Source: Defluviitaleaceae bacterium (lineage in GTDB: Bacteria; Bacillota; Clostridia; Lachnospirales; WRBF01). Taken from it: a stretch of DNA of 64,000 nucleotides. This document shows, one piece after another, positions 1 through 11,500 of the stretch. The notes beneath the pieces were generated by a model. It did no database searches. It saw only the letters and a list, made by a program, of their open reading frames with translations, and was not told where the DNA came from. The translations under genes were made by a program, and so were the position numbers. Numbering within the stretch: position 1 is the stretch's first letter; each line of letters starts with the position of its first letter. The stretch covers positions 1 to 64,000 of the forward strand of contig WRBF01000005.1 of NCBI GenBank assembly GCA_009784685.1, read 5' to 3'.

Positions 1-119
1 AATAATTCAGTACTTTTGCCTACGGCAAAAGCGGCTAACGCCGTCGGACTTCTTTCCGATACATGAAGAAGCGAATTTTTAGCTGCTTTAGGCGTGTTGT
101 ACATTGTATTGCAAGGGTA
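1..119. repeat. Truncated copy of dispersed MITE-like repeat family B (right terminal inverted repeat at 93-119)
   Basis: CGTGTTGTACATTGTATTGCAAGGGTA at 93-119 matches the right terminus of the 51.6 kb element; the module cttttgcctacggcaaaagcggctaacgccgtcgg is also shared with 46141-46222 and, inverted, with 51.7 kb. Confidence 0.8.
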
Positions 120-375
120 GCATCCCTTCCTGCCTTAGGATGCGTTTGAATATCTAATAAAATTGAAATTTAAGCGCATACCAAATACTTGATAATTTGT
201 GAGGGGTTTTTGTTGTGTTACAAGAAAGTAACTATTTTTTTGATTTGTTTTTACCAAATTGGGAAAGTTTACTTTTACGGAGCAAAAGCACCGGGATGCT
301 TATGTCAAGAAAATACAAGTATTTAGGCAGGAAGGGGTGCTGGCTTAAAGGTTCTGACTTAAAGGGAGCGATGAA

Positions 376-1434
376 GTGCGTTATGTGTTGCTAAGCAATT
401 TAAAACCGGGCATGACAGTCGCTCGCCCGTTTTATAACAAAAATCTTAATATATTATTAAATGAAGGCATGACTCTTAGTGAAAAGCATCTTATATCTCT
501 TGATCGTATTGGATTACACGGTATATATGTTCATGACGAGTTTTCGACCGGAATTAAGCTTGCCACAGTTATTGACGATAAGAGCAAAATGGTCTTTGCG
601 GGTGCGGTTAATAATGTATTTGAAGGTGTAGGTAAAACCCTTCCTCCTGACCACGGAATCTTAAAAGATGTTATCAAAGATTTGGTAGGACAAGTTTCTG
701 ATAACAGAGATACAGTTGTAAACATGCTTGACTTAAAGCAGTTTGATGATTACACATTTCAGCATAGCCTTAACGTCTGTATTTTATCAATTGTAGTTGG
801 TGTTCAACTTGAACTTTCCGGCAAGGCGTTAGAAAGTTTAGCTCTTGCTGCTGTATATCATGATATTGGCAAGCTTAAAGTGCCACATGCTATTTTAAAT
901 AAACCGGGAAGGCTTGATGAAAAGGAATTTGAAATGATGCGTCAGCATCCTGCGTTAGGTGTTGAATATTTAAAGAGTATAGGAGAGTTAAATACATTTA
1001 TTGAAATGGGTGTTTTGCAACATCATGAGCGGTATGATGGCAGCGGATATCCAAAAGGTCTTAAAGGAAAGCAGATAAGTGAATTTGCTCGTATTATTTC
1101 GATTGTAGATGCCTTTGATGCTATTACCTCTAAGCGTTCATATAAAGATTCTTTTTTGCCCTCAGAAGCGATTGAATACATCATGGCAAACGTAGGTTTA
1201 CACTTCGATTATGATATTACGAAAGTATTCTTAACCAGAATATTGCCATATCCGGATGGTATATCTGTCGAGCTTAGTAATGGGCTTAGAGGCGTGGTTG
1301 TTAAAAATCATGAAGTATTCCCTATGCGTCCTGTGATCAAAATTATTCCAAAAAACGTTGCAGAGCCTTCATTCCTGTTAGATTTATCAAGTTCGAAGGC
1401 GATAACTATTACCATTACCAGGATTATTGAGTAA
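376..1434 (+). CDS. HD-GYP domain protein (probable cyclic-di-GMP phosphodiesterase)
   Basis: YHDIGKLKVP, HPALGVEYL, HHERYDGSGYPKGL and IVDAFDAITSKRSYK motifs of HD-GYP domains. Confidence 0.9.
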   Translation: MRYVLLSNLKPGMTVARPFYNKNLNILLNEGMTLSEKHLISLDRIGLHGIYVHDEFSTGIKLATVIDDKSKMVFAGAVNNVFEGVGKTLPPDHGILKDVIKDLVGQVSDNRDTVVNMLDLKQFDDYTFQHSLNVCILSIVVGVQLELSGKALESLALAAVYHDIGKLKVPHAILNKPGRLDEKEFEMMRQHPALGVEYLKSIGELNTFIEMGVLQHHERYDGSGYPKGLKGKQISEFARIISIVDAFDAITSKRSYKDSFLPSEAIEYIMANVGLHFDYDITKVFLTRILPYPDGISVELSNGLRGVVVKNHEVFPMRPVIKIIPKNVAEPSFLLDLSSSKAITITITRIIE

Positions 1435-1475
1435 TGGCCGATGTGATAAAGTATACTGAAATATAATTTTAGAAA

Positions 1476-2657
1476 GTGGGATTTTACGTGAAAATAAGCA
1501 TAGATATAAACAATTTATTTGTGAAGGCGGGTTTGTTGCTGGTTATATTTGCCATTTTAAGCTTAGTCCTATCAGGTTGTTCGCAGCCGGATGATAGTAT
1601 TGATACAGATGTGCCGCCAATAGGTGACTTTGATGCCGGAGAAAGAGATTCGTTAGATGATTTCACTATGGAAGCCGTTACGATGGACAACATATTAGAA
1701 TTTGTTACTCTAAGTCAACATAGGGGCATTGAGTATGATCCTGTTCAAGCAGATATTGTAACTGATCAAGATATAGATGCGGTAGTAATTGAGCATTTGA
1801 CTTTTGGCACGAACTTAGTTGAAGTTACAGTAAGGTCTGCTATGTTAGGCGATGTGGTTATTATAGACTTCGAGGGATTTGTTGATGGGGTTCCGTTTGA
1901 AGGAGGAACCGCAGAAAATTCTATGCTTCAAATAGGGTCAGGGCAATTCATTCCGGGTTTTGAAGAGCAGATTATAGGTCATGACATAAATGATGTATTT
2001 GAAATCAATGTTACTTTCCCGGATGATTATTTCATGCCGGAACTTGCAGGGCAAGATGCTTCTTTTACAATTAACCTTAAAGCAATTTATATAGAAGTCC
2101 CTCAAGAGCTTACAGATGAATTCGTAACCACTTATTTAGGTATTGAATCAGTCGAACAATACAGGGAAATTATTAGAGAACGCCTAGAGCAAGAAATGGA
2201 GCTTCAAGCGAAAAATGAGATGAGGCGGCAAGTTTGGCTTGCGGTAAGCGAAAGCGCAACCATACACAGCTATCCGCTGCAAGAGCTTGAATTTGCGGCA
2301 GATAGAATTTTGCTTCAGTTTAGAGAAGCGGCGATGACACATAATTCAGAGTTAGAAGATTTTATTGAGCAAGCTTTTGGTGTTCCGTATCAGGATTTTC
2401 TCAACAATTACATCAGGCCGGATGCATTTATTGATGTGCGTCAGGATTTGGTTTTGCGTGCTGTAGCAGCGACAGAGGGAATTACTGTAACTGAAGAGGA
2501 ATTAAATACAGAAATTCGCAGATTCACAGATGAATTTGACTTCGAAAGCGAAATGGAGTTTTTGCAGTATATTGGTGGAGAGGGCAGAGTCTGGATGGCA
2601 CTGCTTTCGGAGAAGGTTATTGATGTTCTTATGTACCATGCGGTTGAAAGGGGATAA
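1476..2657 (+). CDS. Secreted trigger-factor/FKBP-type peptidyl-prolyl isomerase lipoprotein
   Basis: Lipobox LVLSGC; FKBP-like core GDVVIIDFEGFVDGVPFEGG...QIGSGQFIPGFEEQIIG; trigger-factor-like C-terminal helical region; likely GTG start near 1488. Confidence 0.8.
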   Translation: MGFYVKISIDINNLFVKAGLLLVIFAILSLVLSGCSQPDDSIDTDVPPIGDFDAGERDSLDDFTMEAVTMDNILEFVTLSQHRGIEYDPVQADIVTDQDIDAVVIEHLTFGTNLVEVTVRSAMLGDVVIIDFEGFVDGVPFEGGTAENSMLQIGSGQFIPGFEEQIIGHDINDVFEINVTFPDDYFMPELAGQDASFTINLKAIYIEVPQELTDEFVTTYLGIESVEQYREIIRERLEQEMELQAKNEMRRQVWLAVSESATIHSYPLQELEFAADRILLQFREAAMTHNSELEDFIEQAFGVPYQDFLNNYIRPDAFIDVRQDLVLRAVAATEGITVTEEELNTEIRRFTDEFDFESEMEFLQYIGGEGRVWMALLSEKVIDVLMYHAVERG

Positions 2658-2699
2658 TTCCGATTGGATTTAATAACAGCTCTTGCGGAGGTAGGTTTA

Positions 2700-4403
2700 A
2701 TGAAGAGATTCTTTATCAAAACATGTACTGTAATGCTGACAGCAGTTTTTTTGATTAGTTCTTTGTTAACTGAGCTAGCCCTAGCTTCAGAACCTATGGC
2801 GTCAATAAATCAAACTGTTTTATTTTCGGATGTCCCTGCCGACAGCTGGGCTGTAAATGTTATCGAATCCGCTGTGCAAAACGGATTAATGAGCGGAATG
2901 GGCGACGGTACTTTCGGGTATGGTTCAACGATTACTCGTGCTCAATTTGTAACGATTTTGGGTAACATGTTTGGTTGGGGTAATGATGATTTCTTGTCTG
3001 CCAGTCATGGGTTTAGAGATGTTTCCACTGATCATTGGTTTTTTGATGCAGTAGAAAACGCCTATAAGCAAGGAGTCATTGAGCATGGTGATATGTTTTC
3101 CCCAAATGCACCAATTTTGCGGCAAGACATGGCTGTTATGTTAATAAAGGCTTTGGGATATAGTACATTGGCGGAGCAAGTGGAAAGATTTGAAGCTAAC
3201 CCTTTTTCTGATGTAGATGCACGTATAGGCTATATCATTATCGCTCATGACATAGGCATGATAAGCGGTATTGGGGATGGTCAGTTTGCTCCAAGTAATA
3301 CCGCAACCAGAGAGCAAGCAGCGGCAATGATTACTCGTGTGTACGACAGGCTTAACGCACCGATTAGCTGGGTTCATGGTTTTTATGCTTTTGGGTCTTT
3401 TGGGCAGCGAAATTTAATCAGAGATATGGATGCGGTATCATTTGGATGGAGCCAAATGGAGTGGGATACAGAAACAGGTGCAAGGCTTAATACAACAGCT
3501 GTAGGCGATAACCCTTGGGTTATACCTAGCGGTTATGAACTTATTGCAAATTTTCCTCGTGAGAATAATGCAACATCGCATTTGAATGTATTTATGGACA
3601 CCACTATGAATCTCGACAATATGTTAGCTAATTCAAATTCGCGTACCCAAGCTGTTAATGCTATCCTCTACGAAGCTACTCGTATATATACTGCAATTGA
3701 CCGCAGTCCATTTGATGGTGTAACCATAAACTTTGAAGGGCTTAGAGATACTGCTGCCCGCTCTAATTTTAATGCCTTTTTGACTGAGCTTTCACATAGC
3801 TTAAGGTTGGCAGGACTTACTCTTTTTGTCACAGTCCACCCTGCAACAATAGATGGGATATATTTTGATGGATATGACTTTAGAGCTATAGGTCAGCTTG
3901 CTGATAAAGTAATTTTGATGGTACATGACTATCATCCTCGGTCTTTAGAGGGCTTTTTAGGAACTCAGTGGCAAAGACATGCCGCTTTGACACCTATTTC
4001 AGAAGTGTATCGGTCACTAAAAGCAATTACCGACCCTATCACCGGTGTTGAAGATAGGGACAAAGTCGTCTTTGCATTTAGTTTTCCAAATATCGGCTGG
4101 TTTGTTGATGAAAACAACAATGCGATTTCTTCATCCCCTATATCTGTGTCAATGGAAACTGCTGCAATGCGTATGAGCCAGGCTGATACTTATTTTGGAT
4201 GGTCTGAAACGCATCGCAACCCATACATCATTTACACAACAGAAAATGGCGACAGGGTATTTCTTTGGTTTGAAAATAGCCGCAGTATATATGAGAAATT
4301 GAAATTATCCAGACTTTTTGGTATAACAAGAACATCGGTCTGGAGGATGGGCATTATACCGAATGAAAATGAATGGGATGTTTGGGAAAATTTTTTAAGA
4401 TAG
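2700..4403 (+). CDS. SLH-domain protein with C-terminal glycoside hydrolase family 18-like domain
   Basis: Three SLH-like repeats (FSDVPADSWAVNVIESAVQNGLMSG...; FRDVSTDHWFFDAVENAYKQGVI...; FSDVDARIGYIIIAHDIGMISG); GH18-like FDGVTINFEGLRD and VILMVHDYHP; RBS ggagg upstream of ATG 2700. Confidence 0.8.
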   Translation: MKRFFIKTCTVMLTAVFLISSLLTELALASEPMASINQTVLFSDVPADSWAVNVIESAVQNGLMSGMGDGTFGYGSTITRAQFVTILGNMFGWGNDDFLSASHGFRDVSTDHWFFDAVENAYKQGVIEHGDMFSPNAPILRQDMAVMLIKALGYSTLAEQVERFEANPFSDVDARIGYIIIAHDIGMISGIGDGQFAPSNTATREQAAAMITRVYDRLNAPISWVHGFYAFGSFGQRNLIRDMDAVSFGWSQMEWDTETGARLNTTAVGDNPWVIPSGYELIANFPRENNATSHLNVFMDTTMNLDNMLANSNSRTQAVNAILYEATRIYTAIDRSPFDGVTINFEGLRDTAARSNFNAFLTELSHSLRLAGLTLFVTVHPATIDGIYFDGYDFRAIGQLADKVILMVHDYHPRSLEGFLGTQWQRHAALTPISEVYRSLKAITDPITGVEDRDKVVFAFSFPNIGWFVDENNNAISSSPISVSMETAAMRMSQADTYFGWSETHRNPYIIYTTENGDRVFLWFENSRSIYEKLKLSRLFGITRTSVWRMGIIPNENEWDVWENFLR

Positions 4404-6641
4404 AAGATACTTAGCGGTAACTGACCCGGCACAATCTAAAATATCTGACGACTTACCCTCAAAAAGCACATTTCCGCCTGCCTCGCCGCCGCCGGGACCA
4501 AGCTCTATTGCGTAGTCAGCGGATTTTAAAACTGCTAGATTATGCTCAATAAGAAAAACGGAATTCCCCGCATCAACCATTTGATCAAACAGCTTAATTA
4601 TCATCCGGATATCTTTTAAGTGAAGTCCGTCCGTTGGCTCGTCTATAACAAACACTTCGCCTTTGCTGTTCAAATAAGATGCAAGTTTGAGCCTTTGAAG
4701 TTCCCCGCCTGAAAGCGTGGAAAGTGACCGATTAAGCCTCAGATACCCAAGTCCAACATCCATAGCCGGGCGCAGCTTAGCTGATATTGCTCCATCTTCG
4801 AAAATTGCACATGCATCATCAATCGTTAAGTCCATCGTTTGAGATATATCCCGACCGTCCACTTTATGTTGAAGTGCTTCGTCTGAATATCGTAGACCGT
4901 TACAAGCTTCGCAGACTGTTTCAATTGAATCCATAAACACCATTTCTGAAACAATTATGCCTTTGCCATCGCAAACAGGGCATGCACCTTTTCCGTTAAA
5001 TGAGAATAATGCTGTGCTTTGCTTACATTCTTTAGCATAAAGTTTCCTAATGTCGTCGGCTGCTTCAAGATACGTTGCTGGTGTTGATCTCAGACTTATG
5101 CCGATACTCTTTTGGCTTATATACACCACTTCCTTAGGATATTTTTCACAGAAATAACTCATAAGAGAACTTTTGCCCGACCCGGCGACTCCTGCTATTA
5201 CGGTTAAAACGCCTAATGGCAAATTAACAGTTAAATCCTTCAAGTTATGGGTATTTGCGTTTTCAAGCAAAAACCAACTATTTGGTCTGCGAACTTCTTT
5301 TCTAAATGGTGTATTTTCGTTTAGCATTTTTGACGTAATCGTTTCGCTTTTAATCAAATTTCCATAGCTTCCTTGAAATAAAACTTCGCCGCCGCTTTCT
5401 CCCGATCCGGGTCCCATATCGACTATATGCCCTGCGGTTTTTATCATTTCTTCGTTATGTTCAACTAACATGATAGTATTACCGTTATCAGCAAGCTTTT
5501 TGATTGATGCTTTAAGCAGCTTTATATCATGGCTATGAAGCCCGACGCTAGGCTCGTCCAGGACATATAAGACATCTGAAAGCGGTGAGTTTATATGCTT
5601 TGCAATTTTGCACCGGCTTGCTTCTCCGCCCGAAAGTGTGCCTATTCCCCGGGAAAGGGTCAGATAAGAGAGGCCTATATCGCAAAGAGCAGACACCCGT
5701 TGAGATAATAGTGTCTTAATGTCAACAGCGATAGGGTCTGCTATTTCGTTAAGCCAATTTAAAAGTTTCAAAAGCGGCATGTCGGTTATATCGGAAATGT
5801 TTTTGCCGTTTATCAAGCACGACAAGGCGTTTTTATTGAGCCTTTTGCCGTTACATTCAGGGCATACCCCTGAGTTTAGCATCGGATCTAAAAGTTTACG
5901 ATGAAGCTTTCCTTCATCTGAATGAATTACGCTTCGATACATTCTGTTTACAAGCCCCTCAAATTTTGCACTTTTAGGCCAGTTAGACGGCGGATTTTTA
6001 AGCTTTATTTGTGGCGAGTGTAAAAAAAGTTCAATCTCTTCCTTTGAGTAATCCTTTATTTTTTTATCAAGATCAAAAAGTCCGCTGAAGGCATATCGCT
6101 TCCAACGCCAAAGCCCCGGTTCAAATGCGGCATATTTTATAACTCCTTCATCATTTAGAGATTTATTAAAATCGACAAGCTTATGTATATCAAGCTCGTC
6201 TATTGTACCAAGACCATCACATCTTGGGCATCGACCAAGTGGGTGGTTAAACGAAAAAGAGTTGGAAAAGCCAACAAAAGGTTTTCCAATGCGTGAAAAA
6301 AGAAGCCTGAGAGGCGAATAGATATCGTTATAAGTTCCAACGGTTGAGCGGGAATTTTGTGCAGGTTTTTTGCGATCGATAATAATTGCAACAGGCAAAT
6401 TTTCAATTTTTTCTACGTTAGGTCTGCCATATTTGGGTAAATACTGTGCGGCAAAGCTTGGAAACGTGTCGTTAAGCTCTCTGCGTGACTGTGCCGCAAT
6501 TGTGTCAAGTACAAGGGATGACTTGCCCGACCCGGAAACACCTGTTACCACTATTATGTTATATTTGGGGAGGGAGAGAGTAATGTTTTTAAGGTTATTC
6601 TCTTTCGCACCTATGATGTTAATATGTTTGCTATGTGCCAT
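4395..6641 (-). CDS. Short UvrA-like ABC ATPase (UvrA paralogue)
   Basis: GVSGSGKSSLVLDTI, CPRCDGLG, two LSGGE signatures, CPVCDGKG zinc motif, VIDEPTDGLH; 748 aa, shorter than canonical UvrA (~940 aa). Confidence 0.85.
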   Translation of the reverse strand: MAHSKHINIIGAKENNLKNITLSLPKYNIIVVTGVSGSGKSSLVLDTIAAQSRRELNDTFPSFAAQYLPKYGRPNVEKIENLPVAIIIDRKKPAQNSRSTVGTYNDIYSPLRLLFSRIGKPFVGFSNSFSFNHPLGRCPRCDGLGTIDELDIHKLVDFNKSLNDEGVIKYAAFEPGLWRWKRYAFSGLFDLDKKIKDYSKEEIELFLHSPQIKLKNPPSNWPKSAKFEGLVNRMYRSVIHSDEGKLHRKLLDPMLNSGVCPECNGKRLNKNALSCLINGKNISDITDMPLLKLLNWLNEIADPIAVDIKTLLSQRVSALCDIGLSYLTLSRGIGTLSGGEASRCKIAKHINSPLSDVLYVLDEPSVGLHSHDIKLLKASIKKLADNGNTIMLVEHNEEMIKTAGHIVDMGPGSGESGGEVLFQGSYGNLIKSETITSKMLNENTPFRKEVRRPNSWFLLENANTHNLKDLTVNLPLGVLTVIAGVAGSGKSSLMSYFCEKYPKEVVYISQKSIGISLRSTPATYLEAADDIRKLYAKECKQSTALFSFNGKGACPVCDGKGIIVSEMVFMDSIETVCEACNGLRYSDEALQHKVDGRDISQTMDLTIDDACAIFEDGAISAKLRPAMDVGLGYLRLNRSLSTLSGGELQRLKLASYLNSKGEVFVIDEPTDGLHLKDIRMIIKLFDQMVDAGNSVFLIEHNLAVLKSADYAIELGPGGGEAGGNVLFEGKSSDILDCAGSVTAKYLLS

Positions 6642-6867
6642 TTTTCAACCGCCTAATTTAATCAAAATTCTGCAAATGGAACAAAAATCTGACGAAATCA
6701 GATTATGCACTATTGCCGTTCCAATCAAGAAGATATCATAAGCTTTGTCAGCTGTCAAAACAATTCCAAAAAACTTGCAATATTTAACAAATCACTATTG
6801 TAATTCTGTCGAATTTGTGTTATTTTATATTAGACTTAAATTTTTAAAAGGGGAGAGTGTAATTTAA

Positions 6868-8289
6868 ATGAGTAACAATTCAAAAACAAGCAATTCAAAT
6901 GGGAAAGGTTATGCAAGATTTATAATTCCGTCCCTAATAGGTGCTTTTTTGTTCTTAGCGCCTATACCTACCGAAAATGCGTTCAATATTCCGTTAGGTA
7001 TCGCTATTGACTTTGTCGGCGATCAATTTAGCCAAATTTCATTTGGTACATATGGTGTTTACTTTGGGGATGGAGTGTACGATGGTAATTTTGATCTTCG
7101 TCACATGATAGGGCTTATAACTATTACTATCGCATTTTTGGGTATGCTACTTGCGCATTTTGTTAAGCCCGCTTTTATTATGAACAATCCTGTGCTTAAA
7201 AGTGTTTTTATCAGCTCTCCGGTTTATTTTATCAGCAAAGTTATAGGATTTATCATAATTTGGATGATTTTCTTAAACATCGGTCCGGATGAGGTGATAG
7301 CCTCATGGACAGGGGATGTTATGGTTGTGCTTTTAGCAAGCCTTGTTGTTATTTTCTTGGTTTTAATACCCGGTATCCCGCTTTTAACGGATTTCGGTCT
7401 TATGGAGTTTATCGGTACGTTCATTAAAAAAGTTGTACGTGTTTTATTCACCCTTCCCGGACGTGCAGCCGTTGACCTTGTTGCATCATGGTTCGGTTCT
7501 TCTGCCGCTTCAATTATGATTACCCGCGGACAGCATGAAAAAGGGTTTTACACAGGGCGTGAAGCTGCTGTTGCAACTACTAACTTTGCAATTGTTTCTG
7601 TGCCGTTCACTTTCGTTGTTGCTCGTACTGCCGGCTTAGCTGATTATTTCTTTACCTTCTATTTCATAATGGCAGTAGCTGTGCTTTTTCTTGCTGTACT
7701 TATGCCTAGAATATGGCCTTTGAAAAAAATACCCGATACTTACCTTGAAGATGTTGGTAAGCAGATTACTGAGGAAGAAGTTCCTCAAGGAACGTCTCAA
7801 TTTGCATGGGCTACCGAATCAGCTTGTGCAAGAGCCAAAAAGACTACAGTTAAAGACGTAGTTGACAGTGCATTAAGCGGATATGCCGGAATTTTCTTCG
7901 ATTTGCTCCCTGTTCTCCTTGCTTGGGGTACTATAGCTATGGTAATTAATGAGCATACGGATATTTTTACTTGGATCTCATGGCCTATGGGTCAGCTATT
8001 GACACTTTTCCAAGTTGAAGGTGCTATGGAGTTTGCTCCTGCAACGCTTGTTGGTTTTGTTGATATGTTTATACCTGCGTTGATGATTGGTAGTGCGCCT
8101 GACCAAACGAGAATGATTTTAGGAACTTTGTCGGTTGTTCAAGTTATTTACCTTGCTGAAACAGGTGCGTTAATTCTTAAGTCTAAAATTCCGCTAAATA
8201 TCGGGAAACTGTTTATTATCTTTATGATGAGAACGCTTATAAGCTTACCGATTATTGTCGGGCTTACTTGGCTTATGTTTAATCCGTAA
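6868..8289 (+). CDS. YjiH-family membrane protein with nucleoside-recognition (Gate) domains
   Basis: Many TM helices; Gate-type segments VASWFGSSAASIMITRGQHEKGFYTGREAAVATTNFAIVSVPF. Confidence 0.75.
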   Translation: MSNNSKTSNSNGKGYARFIIPSLIGAFLFLAPIPTENAFNIPLGIAIDFVGDQFSQISFGTYGVYFGDGVYDGNFDLRHMIGLITITIAFLGMLLAHFVKPAFIMNNPVLKSVFISSPVYFISKVIGFIIIWMIFLNIGPDEVIASWTGDVMVVLLASLVVIFLVLIPGIPLLTDFGLMEFIGTFIKKVVRVLFTLPGRAAVDLVASWFGSSAASIMITRGQHEKGFYTGREAAVATTNFAIVSVPFTFVVARTAGLADYFFTFYFIMAVAVLFLAVLMPRIWPLKKIPDTYLEDVGKQITEEEVPQGTSQFAWATESACARAKKTTVKDVVDSALSGYAGIFFDLLPVLLAWGTIAMVINEHTDIFTWISWPMGQLLTLFQVEGAMEFAPATLVGFVDMFIPALMIGSAPDQTRMILGTLSVVQVIYLAETGALILKSKIPLNIGKLFIIFMMRTLISLPIIVGLTWLMFNP

Positions 8290-8411
8290 AGGCTTAGGTT
8301 TAAACCCTAATATACAAGGTTTTTAAAGGATAGAGTTTCCTTCATATAGGGAGCTCTATCCTATTGAGTTTTAATTTTAGCATTTTAATACTTGAATTTT
8401 GAAAATAATGG

Positions 8412-8440
8412 TTGACAAGTGTTAATTGCTATGATACTCT
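8412..8440 (+). promoter_or_regulatory. Candidate sigma-A promoter for rpoBC
   Basis: TTGACA-17-TACTCT about 100 bp upstream of rpoB. Confidence 0.5.
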
Positions 8441-8538
8441 GTACTGTAGTGTTTCACTCAAAATGGGAAAATTTTGACATTGCAAGTTACTGACATATTT
8501 TACCAAATTATGCATATTTCTGAAAAGGCGGTTGGTGT

Positions 8539-11500
8539 ATGGAAAAAGGTAGGATAAAACCAATTAAACTTGGTAATCAAACTCGTATGAGTTATTCCAA
8601 GATAGAAGAAGTTTTGGAGATGCCAAATTTAATTGAAGTGCAAAAAGACAGTTACGAATGGTTTTTTGACGAAGGTCTTAAAGAAGTTTTCAGAGATATT
8701 TCACCCATAACCGACTATAGCGGCAATTTGGTACTTGATTTTATTGACTTTAAACTTGATCAAAGCCCTAAATATACAATAGAAGAATGTAAAGAGCGGG
8801 ATGCAACGTATGCCGCTCCTTTGCGTATAAAATGCAGGCTTTATAACAAAGAACTTGATGAAATAAAAGAACAGGAAATTTTTATGGGTGATTTTCCGCT
8901 CATGACAGATACGGGTACTTTTATAATAAATGGTGCTGAACGTGTTATTGTAAGCCAGCTTGTGCGCTCACCGGGGATTTATTATTCTATAGATTATGAC
9001 AAAACAGGCAAAGAACTTATTTCATGTACTGTTATTCCAAATAGAGGCGCATGGCTTGAATATGAAACAGATCCAAATGATGTTTTCAGCGTTAGGGTTG
9101 ACCGCACGAGGAAAGTGCCGATAACTGTTTTAATCCGCGCACTTGGCGTTGGAACGGACAGCGAAATTAAAGAGCTCTTCGGTGAAGAGCCTAAAATACT
9201 TGCTTCAATCGAAAAAGATTCGAGCAAGAACTATGAAGAGGGACTTTTAGAAATTTATCGCCGCGTAAGACCGGGGGAACCACCGACTGTTGAAAGTTCA
9301 GAATCTTTACTTCGCAGTATGTTTTTTGACCCTAAGCGTTATGACCTTGCGAAGGTTGGGCGCTATAAATTTAACAAAAAGCTTAGTTTTAAAAATCGAA
9401 TTACGGGCTATGAATTAGCAGAATCCGTTGTTGATATTGAAACAGGAGAAGTTCTTGCTGAGGCAGGAACGGTTATTGATGCAAGGCTTGCAGATGAAAT
9501 TCAAGATGCAGGCTGTGCCTTTGTATTGCTTAAAATTGATGAAAGAAGTGTAAAAGTCCTTTCAAATCTTATGGTTGCTGCGGATCAATATCTTGCACCT
9601 TTTGGGCTTGATACCAAAAAGATGGGTATAAAAGAGCGTGTTTACTTGCCGTACCTTAAAGAGCTTATCGAAACATATGAACAGCCAAAAGAGCTTGAAA
9701 ATGCTATTACTCAAAATATGCTTAAACTAATTCCGAAATATATCACCCTTGAAGATATTATGGCATCTATAAGTTATGTGCTTAACCTTGATTACGGAAT
9801 AGGGTATAAGGATGATATCGACCATTTAGGCAATCGCCGCATTAGGGCTGTTGGTGAACTTTTGCAAAATCAGTTCAGAATTGGTCTTGCAAGGATGGAA
9901 CGTGTCGTTAAAGAGCGTATGACGCTTCAAGATATGGAAGTTGCTACGCCGCAGGCATTGATTAATATTCGTCCTGTTGCCGCTGCTATAAAAGAGTTTT
10001 TTGGCAGTTCACAACTTTCACAGTTTATGGATCAAACGAATCCGCTTAGTGAACTATCACATAAACGCCGTCTTTCCGCACTTGGTCCCGGTGGTCTTTC
10101 GAGGGAGCGTGCAGGGTTTGAAGTGCGCGATGTTCACAGTTCGCATTATGCGCGTATGTGTCCGATTGAGACTCCGGAGGGACCGAATATCGGGCTTATT
10201 AACTCACTTTCAACCTTTGCCCGTATAAACGAATATGGCTTTATCGAAGCTCCGTACAGGCTTGTTGAGCATAATGGCGATGATACTCGTGTAACAAATG
10301 AGTTTATATATGTTACTGCTGACGAAGAGGAAAACTACACGCTTGCACAGGCGAACGAGCCTCTTGATGAAACAGGGCGTTTTATTCATAAAAGGGTTTC
10401 CGGTCGTTTCCGTGAGGATATTATCGAAGTTGATAAAGAAGTAGTAGACCTTATGGACGTTTCACCTAAGCAAATAGTTTCTGTTGCGACTGCGCTTATA
10501 CCGTTTCTCGAAAACGACGACGTTACTCGTGCTCTTATGGGTTCAAACATGCAGCGTCAAGCTGTTCCGCTTCTTAGCTCTGAAGCACCTATAGTCGGTA
10601 CTGGTATGGAGCATAAAACTGCCAGAGATTCAGGTGTTGTTGTAATTTCAAGGACAGATGGCGTTGTTGAAAGAGTTTCCGCAAGTGAAATAATTGTAAG
10701 AAGCGGCAGCGGAGCAAAAGAAGTTTATAAACTTACTAAGTTTTTGCGTTCAAACCAAGGTACTTGTATGAACCAAAAACCTATAGTTATTAAAGGTCAG
10801 GTTATTAAAAAAGGCGATGTAATTGCCGATGGTCCTTCAACTCAAGGCGGCGAGCTCGCCCTCGGTAAAAACCCGCTCATAGGCTTTATGTCATGGGAAG
10901 GTTATAACTACGAAGATGCTATTTTGCTTAGTGAACGTCTTGTTGAAGAAGATGTCTACACATCAATTCATATAGAGGAATATGAAGCCGAGTCTCGTGA
11001 TACAAAGCTTGGACCTGAAGAAATTACAAGAGATATCCCAAATGTTGGTGAGGATGCTCTTAAAGATCTTAATGAAGACGGAATAATCCGTATTGGTGCT
11101 GAAGTTCAGCCAAATGATATTTTAGTTGGAAAGGTTTCCCCTAAAGGAGAAACTGAGCTTACGGCAGAGGAAAAGCTTTTACGTGCAATTTTTGGCGAAA
11201 AGGCACGCGAAGTGCGTGATGCTTCTTTAAGAGTTCCGCATGGTGAAAGTGGTATTATTGTTGATGTTAAAATATTTACCCGCAAAAATGGCGACGAATT
11301 GCCGCCGGGAGTTAATCAGCTTGTTAGGGTTTATATAGCGCAAAAGCGTAAAATATCAGTAGGCGATAAAATGGCAGGTCGTCATGGTAATAAAGGTGTT
11401 ATTTCAAGAGTTTTACCTGTTGAAGACATGCCATTTTTACCAAATGGGCGTCCGCTTGATATCGTGCTTAACCCGCTTGGAGTTCCTTCTCGTATGAACA

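Noticed and set aside
6370-6741. 123-aa ORF on + strand overlapping the uvrA-like gene
   Set aside because: Antisense to the Walker A region of the ABC ATPase; no support.
6807-6813. 0A-box-like TGTCGAA upstream of the YjiH-like gene
   Set aside because: A 7-mer of this kind is expected several times by chance in 64 kb and nothing else links this gene to Spo0A control.
10001-10170. Rifampicin-resistance substitutions in RpoB
   Set aside because: The cluster I region ([31 protein letters not shown]) retains the D, H, R and S residues associated with sensitivity; ordinary.
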